From contig NZ_FCOE02000001.1 of assembly GCF_001544915.2 (NCBI RefSeq), positions 62,001 through 126,000 on the forward strand: a stretch of 64,000 nucleotides of DNA, given 5' to 3'. The position numbers were made by a program, and so were the translations under genes. Shown here piece by piece: positions 58,246 to 64,000 of the stretch. Every line of letters begins with the position of its first letter. Positions within the stretch are counted from its first letter, which is position 1. The stretch is from Caballeronia pedi (lineage in GTDB: Bacteria; Pseudomonadota; Gammaproteobacteria; Burkholderiales; Burkholderiaceae). The notes beneath the pieces are model-generated. The model was not told the DNA's origin. It did not search any database and was given only the letters and a program-made list of their open reading frames with translations.

Positions 58246-58874
58246 AGCAACTGATGGTGCTGCATGTAGTGATGCACCACGTCGATGCGCGCGCCGGCGT
58301 CCATCAACTCCATGAGTTTCTGGCGGGCGCGCATCGGAATCGGCAGGATTTCTGCGAGGCGATTGGATACCCAGGTGGGATCGTCGTATAGAAACGGTTC
58401 GACGAACGGAAGGTTCTGCGGCTCGCGCTCCTTGATCGTGTCGACGATACGCTCCAGCACTTCCGCGCACGCGCCGAACTTCGCGAGCGTTTCGGCGCCC
58501 TGCAGCGGTTCGTCATCGCCCAGCAACTGGGCTGTGCCGACGAGCAGGTTGCTCGGCTCCACGCGATGATCCGTCAGCCTGAAGCGCGCGGTGCCGCGCG
58601 CCTGAACGAGCAGCAGGCCGAAAGTATCGACATCGCATTCCGAAATCTCGGCGAGGCAGCCGATGCTTTCCGGCACCGACGGATCGCCCGGTGACGCGAC
58701 CTCGTGCCCGCTCTTCAGCAAACACACGCCGAAGGGCGTTTTCTCGCGCAGACACTCGCGCGCCATATCCAGATAGCGCGCCTCGAAAATCTTGAGCGGC
58801 AGCAAGCCGCCGGGAAACAGCACGGTGTGAAGCGGAAACAGCGGCAAGTCGGCCAGAACGGGATTCGAAGACAT
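58242..58874 (-). CDS. LON N-terminal-domain protein
   Basis: This 210-residue protein consists of a Lon substrate-recognition domain without ATPase or protease parts. It has LPLFPLHTVLFPGGLLPLKIFEARYLDM, then FGVCLLKSG and the helical tail LPFVEPFLYDDPTWVSNRLAEILP. The ATG at 58874 follows GGAGG at eight bases. Such stand-alone domains are widespread, but their role is unknown. It lies 59 bases after rapZ and may be the last gene of the rpoN group. Confidence 0.88.
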   Translation of the reverse strand: MSSNPVLADLPLFPLHTVLFPGGLLPLKIFEARYLDMARECLREKTPFGVCLLKSGHEVASPGDPSVPESIGCLAEISECDVDTFGLLLVQARGTARFRLTDHRVEPSNLLVGTAQLLGDDEPLQGAETLAKFGACAEVLERIVDTIKEREPQNLPFVEPFLYDDPTWVSNRLAEILPIPMRARQKLMELMDAGARIDVVHHYMQHHQLL

Positions 58875-58933
58875 CGCGCCCCTCCAGGGTGGACCGCCAG
58901 CGTGGCGATCGGGTTCGCGTGTGAGGCGCGCTG

Positions 58934-59806
58934 TCACCCAGCCGGGATGGGCGCGTCACGATGCCGCACGATCACGTTTGCCGTCTCGCAAAAGCGCGCG
59001 GCGAGCGCCTCCGCGATGAACACCGAACGATGCTGGCCGCCCGTGCAGCCGATCGCGACGGTGAGATAGCTGCGGTTGTCGTCGCGAAAGCGCGGCAGCC
59101 ATTTGCCGACGAACGCGCCGATATCGTCGATCATCTCGCCGACCAGCGGCTGCGCGGTGAGGAAATCGATGATCGGCTGATCGAGGCCCGTGAACGGGCG
59201 CAACTCGCGGTCGTAGTAGGGATTCGGCAGCGTGCGCACATCGAACACGAGATCGGCGTCGAGCGGCACGCCGCGCTTGAAACCAAACGACTCGAACATC
59301 AGCGTGAGATCGGCGGCTTCGGTCTCGACGAAGCGCTTGACCCATGCGCGCAGCACGTTCGCGCGCAGGTTGCTCGTGTCGATCTGATGACCGTACTCGG
59401 CAAGACCCGCGACCAGTTCACGCTCACGCTCGATCGCTTCGGCGAGCGAGTTCAGCACGCCGACATCGGCTTCGCGCATCGGCGGGCCGGACAGCGGATG
59501 CCGCCGGCGCGTCTCGGAGAAGCGTTGAATCAGCGATTGCGTGCTGGCGTTGAGAAACAGCACGCGCAGGTCGTAATCGTGCGATAGCTGTCGGATGATG
59601 GCCGGCACTTCATCGAGCGAGAGGCTCGAGCGCGCGTCGATCGCGACGGCGAGGCGCGCCTGGCCTTCTTTCGCGAGATAGGCGGCGAGTTCGGGCAGAA
59701 AACGCGGCGGCAGGTTGTCGACGCAATAGTAGCCGCCATCTTCCAGGGCGTTCAGCGCGACGGACTTGCCGGAACCGGAGATGCCGGTGATCAGGATGAT
59801 ACGCAT
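58934..59806 (-). CDS. rapZ: RNase adapter protein RapZ
   Basis: This 290-residue P-loop protein, of the YvcJ/YhbJ family, guides RNase E to the GlmZ small RNA in E. coli and binds glucosamine-6-phosphate. The Walker A is [38 protein letters not shown] and the C-terminal [16 protein letters not shown] are its signatures. Whether GlmZ exists here was not tested. It lies behind hprK in the rpoN-hpf-ptsN-hprK-rapZ group. Confidence 0.95.
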   Translation of the reverse strand: MRIILITGISGSGKSVALNALEDGGYYCVDNLPPRFLPELAAYLAKEGQARLAVAIDARSSLSLDEVPAIIRQLSHDYDLRVLFLNASTQSLIQRFSETRRRHPLSGPPMREADVGVLNSLAEAIERERELVAGLAEYGHQIDTSNLRANVLRAWVKRFVETEAADLTLMFESFGFKRGVPLDADLVFDVRTLPNPYYDRELRPFTGLDQPIIDFLTAQPLVGEMIDDIGAFVGKWLPRFRDDNRSYLTVAIGCTGGQHRSVFIAEALAARFCETANVIVRHRDAPIPAG

Positions 59807-59888
59807 GGGTCTCGAGGGATTCGCTTTCTCTTAGCTTAGCACCTGCGCCCGATTCGATCCGGCACGCGCGACGCGGTGCATCGCGCGA

Positions 59889-60857
59889 TCAGATCAGTTT
59901 GCCGGGAAACTGGCTGTCGGGGTCCTGCATCGCAAGGCGCTGACGATCCATGAAATCGCGCAGGGTGTCGATGCCGCGCAGTTGCAGGATCGTGTTGCGC
60001 ACGGCGGCCTCGACCAGCACGGCGAGGTTGCGGCCGGCCGCCACCTGAATCGTCACCTTGCTGATGGGCAGACCGAGCACGTCGACAGTCTGGCTCTCCA
60101 GCGGCAGGCGCTGGAATTCGCCGTCCGGGCGGCGCACGAGCTGCACGATCAGTTTGAGCTTCATCTTCCGGCGCACGGCGGTTTCACCGAAGATCGTCTT
60201 GATGTCGAGCAGCCCGAGACCACGCACTTCGAGCAGATTCTGCAGGAGCGGCGGGCAGCGGCCTTCGACGAAGTCGGGGCCGAGGCGCACGAAATCGACG
60301 GCGTCATCGGCCACGAGGCCATGTCCCCGGCTGATGAGTTCGAGTCCGAGCTCGCTTTTGCCGAGACCGGAATCGCCGGTGAGCAGCACGCCCATGCCGA
60401 GAATGTCGATGAACACGCCGTGCAGCGTCGCGCGCGGTGCGAGGATGCGCGACATATAAGCGCGCAGGCTGTCGATTACGGCCGCCGCCGACATGCGCGT
60501 GGTGAAAAGCGGCGTCGACGAGCGCGTGCAGCGCAGGACGAGTTCCGGCGGCGCGCCGACTTCGCCCGCGACCACCAGAAACGGCGGCTCGAGCGCGATC
60601 AGCTCGGCCATGTGGCGGGAGCGGTCTTCGTCGGACTGGCGCTGGTAGTAGTTGATCTCGGCGTCGCCGAGCACCTGGATACGGTTCGGGTGAATCAGGT
60701 TCAGGTGGCCCACGAGGTCCGCGCTCGATGTCGCGTTCGCGACCGTCTCGCTCGAGAATCCGCGTTCCCAGCCCTCGTGCCCGGTGAGCCAGCTGAGCTT
60801 CAGAGTGGCGGCGTTATCGTCGAAAATGCTTTGGGCGTTGATGCTGGACGTATCCAT
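59889..60857 (-). CDS. hprK: HPr kinase/phosphorylase
   Basis: This 322-residue enzyme phosphorylates HPr on Ser46 and can reverse the reaction. The P-loop is [28 protein letters not shown]. The C-terminal motif LNIKTIFGE-like ([20 protein letters not shown]) is present. HprK is typical of Firmicutes but also occurs in many proteobacteria next to ptsN. It fits with Ser46 in the HPr at 5427-5696 and may also act on the HPr domain of the GlcNAc fusion protein. Confidence 0.96.
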   Translation of the reverse strand: MDTSSINAQSIFDDNAATLKLSWLTGHEGWERGFSSETVANATSSADLVGHLNLIHPNRIQVLGDAEINYYQRQSDEDRSRHMAELIALEPPFLVVAGEVGAPPELVLRCTRSSTPLFTTRMSAAAVIDSLRAYMSRILAPRATLHGVFIDILGMGVLLTGDSGLGKSELGLELISRGHGLVADDAVDFVRLGPDFVEGRCPPLLQNLLEVRGLGLLDIKTIFGETAVRRKMKLKLIVQLVRRPDGEFQRLPLESQTVDVLGLPISKVTIQVAAGRNLAVLVEAAVRNTILQLRGIDTLRDFMDRQRLAMQDPDSQFPGKLI

Positions 60858-61044
60858 GAGGCCGGAACTCCGTTGGAAGCCGGGAGCAGCCTTCGCGGAA
60901 CGACGAAGCGGGTCGCTTCGATACGCCGCATGGCGCTGCGTTTGACCGATTGTGCCCTAGAAGCTTCGCGTAAGCGAGGCGCCCCGTGGCGCAAGAGCGG
61001 CGCGGGGCGGGCTACAGACGCGATTCGCTATGTTCGCGTGGGTG

Positions 61045-61500
61045 TCACGGTTGCCATTGCGTGAGCACTTGATAAAGCGCGTCACGATTTTCTTCCTTGT
61101 GCAGACGCTCGCGCGCCTCGCTGTCGGAGAGCAGTTGCGCGATCTCCGAGAGAATTTCCAGATGCTGCTGCGTCGCCTGCTCGGGCACGAGCAGGAAGAT
61201 CAGCAGAGAGACCGGCTGGCCGTCGGGCGATTCGAACGCGACCGGTTCGGCGAGGCGCACGAAGGCGGCGAGCGGTTGCTTCAGCCCCTTGATGCGGCCG
61301 TGCGGAATGGCGACGCCTTCGCCTAGGCCGGTCGAGCCGAGGCGCTCACGAGCGAAGAGATTGTCGGTGACGATGCTGCGGGCGATGCCGTTCTGGTTCT
61401 CGAAAATCAGGCCCGCTTGCTCGAATACACGTTTCTTGCTGGTAACGGACAGTCCGAGAACGACGTTCTCGATGGGAAGAAATTTGGCTAAACGATTCAT
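61045..61500 (-). CDS. ptsN: PTS nitrogen regulatory EIIA-Ntr
   Basis: This 151-residue fructose-type EIIA domain is used for regulation. The phosphohistidine lies in GEGVAIPHGRIKGL (His67 region). RFAKFLP-like MNRLAKFLPIENVVLGL opens it. In other bacteria unphosphorylated EIIA-Ntr controls potassium transport and stress signalling. The ATG at 61500 gives the normal length. It follows hpf after a 418-base gap that includes a terminator, so it is likely to have its own promoter. Confidence 0.95.
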   Translation of the reverse strand: MNRLAKFLPIENVVLGLSVTSKKRVFEQAGLIFENQNGIARSIVTDNLFARERLGSTGLGEGVAIPHGRIKGLKQPLAAFVRLAEPVAFESPDGQPVSLLIFLLVPEQATQQHLEILSEIAQLLSDSEARERLHKEENRDALYQVLTQWQP

Positions 61501-61918
61501 GTTGGCAGGCTGATGCGTGGCCTGATAGCTCCTCATCGTAACCGCTGTCTGAAAGCGCTCACGGCGATGGTGAAACCAAAAGTGCGCTGGCGGCGTTCCC
61601 AAGCAGCGTTCCCGGCGGCGACCCCAAAAAATTACCGGACCATTATAGAACAGGGCAGCGCCCTATGGTGCGCCGCGCCATTGCACCGATCTGCGATCCA
61701 ATTTGCAGGACAAAGCCCTGAAAATCAATGGCTTGTGCCTCCTAACGGCGAAAATCCAACAAAAAAGCCGCCAGTCGGGGCGGCTTCGGTTCGATGCGGG
61801 CGCGAGTTCGATCGGTTTCGGATGTTTGAGCATTTCCTCGAATCATGCCCGCCGTCCTGTGGCGGCGGGCTTCGCGGTCATCCGGCGATCAGGCGGCGCG
61901 CTCGCGGGCAGTGAACGT
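61501..61918. other. Gap between hpf and ptsN
   Basis: These 418 bases contain no convincing gene. They hold the hpf terminator (61761-61786) and a second GC-rich hairpin, GCCCGCCG/CGGCGGGC (61847-61854 with 61863-61870), without a T run. On the minus strand, a TATAAT (61642-61647) lies 140 bases before ptsN and may be its -10, though no good -35 stands upstream of it. Confidence 0.5.
61761..61786 (-). terminator. Terminator after hpf
   Basis: The minus-strand stem AAGCCGCC/GGCGGCTT (61779-61786 with 61765-61772) is followed by TTTTTT (A run at 61761-61766). It would separate rpoN-hpf from ptsN-hprK-rapZ. Confidence 0.85.
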
Positions 61919-62278
61919 TCACTGCGACGGCGCTTCCACTTCTTGCGGTTCGCCGCGATATTTCACGGCTTCATGGGCGTGACCCTGGATCTTGCCCTTG
62001 TGCTTGATGACCTGCCGGTCGAGCTTGTCGACCATCAGGTCGATCGCCGCGTACATATCAGCGTCACAACTCTCGATAAAAATGTCCTTACCCTTTAGGT
62101 GCAGGTTGATTTCTGCCTTCTGCCTCTTTTCCTTTTCCCTATGATTGTCGACCGAGAGGACAACGTTGCCGTCGATCACTTGATCGAAATGACGGAGCAC
62201 CCTGTCCAGTTTCGTGATCACGTACTCGCGCAACGCAGGCGTCAATTCGAGGTGGTGTCCACTGATCTTCAGATTCAT
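61919..62278 (-). CDS. hpf: Ribosome hibernation promoting factor
   Basis: This 119-residue protein is of the short HPF/YfiA family. [20 protein letters not shown] opens it, and the basic surface stretch [24 protein letters not shown] is typical. It blocks and dimerises ribosomes in stationary phase. The ATG at 62278 follows AGAGCAAC. It lies after rpoN, the usual place in proteobacteria. Confidence 0.95.
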   Translation of the reverse strand: MNLKISGHHLELTPALREYVITKLDRVLRHFDQVIDGNVVLSVDNHREKEKRQKAEINLHLKGKDIFIESCDADMYAAIDLMVDKLDRQVIKHKGKIQGHAHEAVKYRGEPQEVEAPSQ

Positions 62279-62462
62279 AGTTGCTCTCCAAGCTAATGGC
62301 CGTGAGATCACGTCGGCTCGTCCGATACCGGTCGGCTATGCATTCCGTCAGCGCGTCATCCCGGCGCGACTGAAAAACGGGATGCATCGGCCGGCACGTC
62401 CGCGCTCTCGCGATGCGGCCGGGAAACGCCCATCGCAACACGCGATGGACTACAGAGACGGG

Positions 62463-63980
62463 TCATAGAGACTTGCGCAGATTCACTGCCGGGATCTTGA
62501 GGGCTTCGCGATACTTGGCGACGGTGCGCCGCGCGACCACGAATCCTTGTTCCGCCAGCAGTTCGGCGATGCGGCTGTCTGAAAGAGGAGTTTTGGGGTC
62601 TTCCGCTCCTATCAGTTGCTTGATGAGGGCCCGGATCGCCGTGGACGATGCCGCGCCTCCCGTGTCGGTCGAAACGTGCGATCCAAAGAAGTACTTAAAT
62701 TCAAGCGTCCCGAATGGGGTGAGCATGTACTTCCCTGTCGTCACACGAGAAACCGTCGATTCGTGTAATCCCAGCGTATCAGCAATCTCCCGCAAAACCA
62801 AGGGGCGCATGGCGATTTCGCCATGTGCAAAAAAGTTCTTTTGACGCTCAACAATGGCCTGCGCGACACGCAGAATCGTCTCGAACCGCTGCTGGATATT
62901 CTTGATGAGCCAGCGCGCTTCCTGAAGCTGCTGACGCAGCGAACCGCTGCCGGGGTCGCCGCGATTGTTGCGCAGGATATTCGCGTACAAATGGTTGATC
63001 CGCAGCTTCGGCACGATTTCCGGGTTCAACTCCGCCGTCCAGCCGCTCGCGCTCTTGCGCACGAGAATGTCCGGCACGACGTAATCCGCTTCGCTCTTGC
63101 CGTACGCGGCGCCGGGAAAAGGCTCCAGCGACTTGATCAGCAAATGCGCGTCCCGCAGGGCGTCGTCGCCGGCCTTCAGTTGCTTGCGCAGGCGCGTGAA
63201 GTCGCGCGCGGCGAGCAGTTCCAGATGATTCGTGACGATCTCGAGCGCAAGCGTGCGCGTGGCCGAGCCGTCGAGCCGCAGCAACTGCAGCTTCAGACAT
63301 TCCGATGCCGAGCGCCCGCCCACACCGGGCGGATCGAAACTTTGCAGCAACGCAAGCGCTGCGCTGAGTTCGTCGAGATCGACTTCGAGTTCCTCGGGCA
63401 GATCCGTCTGAACCTCATCGAGCGATGAAGTCAGATAACCGTCTTCGTCCAGCGATTCGATCAGAAACGTCACGAGCGCGCGATCGCGCTGATTCGCCGC
63501 GGTCATGCGCAACTGCGCCGTCAGATGGTCGCGCAGCGTCGTGGTCGATTCGTGGATTTGCAGCGGCGGGAGATCGTCGTCGTCGGACGCGTTGTTCGAG
63601 CGGCCGTAGTCTTCGAGATTCCATGAACTCGAATCCTGGCCGCTATCCGAACCCATGCCGTTGTATTCGTCGACGCCTTGCGGTTCGCTGTTTTCCGAAC
63701 GTTCGGAACTGGACGTGCTCGACGACGAGCCATTGCTCATCATCGACTCGGACGGCGCGTTCTGCGTCGCCGGCGATGCAATCAGCGATCCGTCCGCGGC
63801 AACGCGCAGCGGGCTCGCGATCCAGTCGTCCTCGTTCTCGAGCAGCGGATTCTGGGCGATGGCCATCGCGACTTCCTGCTGCAGTTCGAGCGTCGACAAC
63901 TGCAGCAGCCGGATCGACTGCTGAAGTTGCGGGGTCAGCGCAAGATGCTGCGAGAGGCGGAGTTGGAGGCTGGCTTTCAT
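62463..63980 (-). CDS. rpoN: RNA polymerase sigma54 factor
   Basis: This 505-residue sigma factor recognises -24/-12 promoters and needs enhancer-binding activators. Region I is Gln/Leu-rich ([23 protein letters not shown]). An acidic, Ser-rich region II spans about 60-140. The C-terminus has the helix-turn-helix [24 protein letters not shown] and the RpoN box [13 protein letters not shown] sigma54-type promoter before glnK at the other end of the window is a likely target. Upstream genes lie beyond the window; in related genomes they are lptA and lptB. Confidence 0.97.
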   Translation of the reverse strand: MKASLQLRLSQHLALTPQLQQSIRLLQLSTLELQQEVAMAIAQNPLLENEDDWIASPLRVAADGSLIASPATQNAPSESMMSNGSSSSTSSSERSENSEPQGVDEYNGMGSDSGQDSSSWNLEDYGRSNNASDDDDLPPLQIHESTTTLRDHLTAQLRMTAANQRDRALVTFLIESLDEDGYLTSSLDEVQTDLPEELEVDLDELSAALALLQSFDPPGVGGRSASECLKLQLLRLDGSATRTLALEIVTNHLELLAARDFTRLRKQLKAGDDALRDAHLLIKSLEPFPGAAYGKSEADYVVPDILVRKSASGWTAELNPEIVPKLRINHLYANILRNNRGDPGSGSLRQQLQEARWLIKNIQQRFETILRVAQAIVERQKNFFAHGEIAMRPLVLREIADTLGLHESTVSRVTTGKYMLTPFGTLEFKYFFGSHVSTDTGGAASSTAIRALIKQLIGAEDPKTPLSDSRIAELLAEQGFVVARRTVAKYREALKIPAVNLRKSL

Positions 63981-64000
63981 GGCAAAGTTTTATTCATTGT

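Overview
The window looks like a stretch of the main chromosome of a Burkholderia sensu lato species (Burkholderia, Paraburkholderia or Caballeronia). It is high in GC and densely coding. The gene content and protein sequences are typical of beta-proteobacteria: an EIIA-Man/HPr/EI set, HprK and RapZ behind rpoN, an aa3 cytochrome oxidase operon, form-II LeuA and the proteobacterial GshA type. Almost everything recognised is core genome. I saw no insertion sequence, prophage, integrase, CRISPR array or plasmid gene.

Layout. Positions 1-7.7 kb hold glnK-amtB behind a sigma54-type promoter, then gshA-gshB and the sugar-independent PTS genes (EIIA-Man, ptsH, ptsI). Positions 7.7-17.8 kb hold an orphan autotransporter heptosyltransferase, moeB, a C-terminal processing protease, gpmA, rhodanese-grxC-secB-gpsA, a macro-domain protein, trmL, comF and bioC. 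Positions 17.9-28.4 kb are a complete aa3 oxidase and haem A assembly cluster: DUF2244, ctaC, ctaD, a 46-residue protein, ctaG, a DUF2970 protein, ctaE, a twin-membrane-segment protein, SURF1, an SCO-like protein, ctaA, ctaB and Sco. Positions 28.5-38.2 kb hold an orphan MetQ, a MarR-GNAT fusion and an N-acetylglucosamine operon (GntR regulator, nagA, SIS deaminase, IIA-HPr-EI fusion, nagE). Positions 38.3-46 kb hold rpoH under a perfect CIRCE operator, pagL, leuA behind a CUA-rich leader peptide, ybiB, a fumarylpyruvate hydrolase/maleylpyruvate isomerase pair and a LysE exporter. Positions 46-64 kb hold ftsY, rsmD, coaD, a ferredoxin, hisC, pth, rplY, prs, tRNA-Gln, ispE, lolB, a TPR protein, mutM, mutY, and the LON-domain, rapZ, hprK, ptsN, hpf and rpoN group.

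How it works together. One theme is phosphotransferase control of nitrogen and carbon metabolism. HprK and Ser46 of HPr, EIIA-Man, EIIA-Ntr and RapZ are all present. RpoN is encoded at one end, and a likely RpoN promoter drives glnK-amtB at the other. The GlcNAc operon brings its own IIA, HPr and EI domains, so it may run independently of the general EI/HPr. A second theme is respiratory oxidase assembly, where nearly every assembly factor lies in one run, including several small membrane proteins.

The least obvious features are in intergenic DNA. They are a 25-residue leader peptide with four rare CUA leucine codons and overlapping hairpins upstream of leuA, a CIRCE element over the rpoH promoter, and the -24/-12 promoter of glnK. 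The oddest proteins are a subunit II of cytochrome oxidase carrying both a cytochrome c and an OmpA-like domain, a NagE with a second IIB-like domain lacking the phosphorylated Cys, and the MarR-GNAT fusion. No clearly novel multi-gene system was found. All assignments come from reading the sequence, without database searches.
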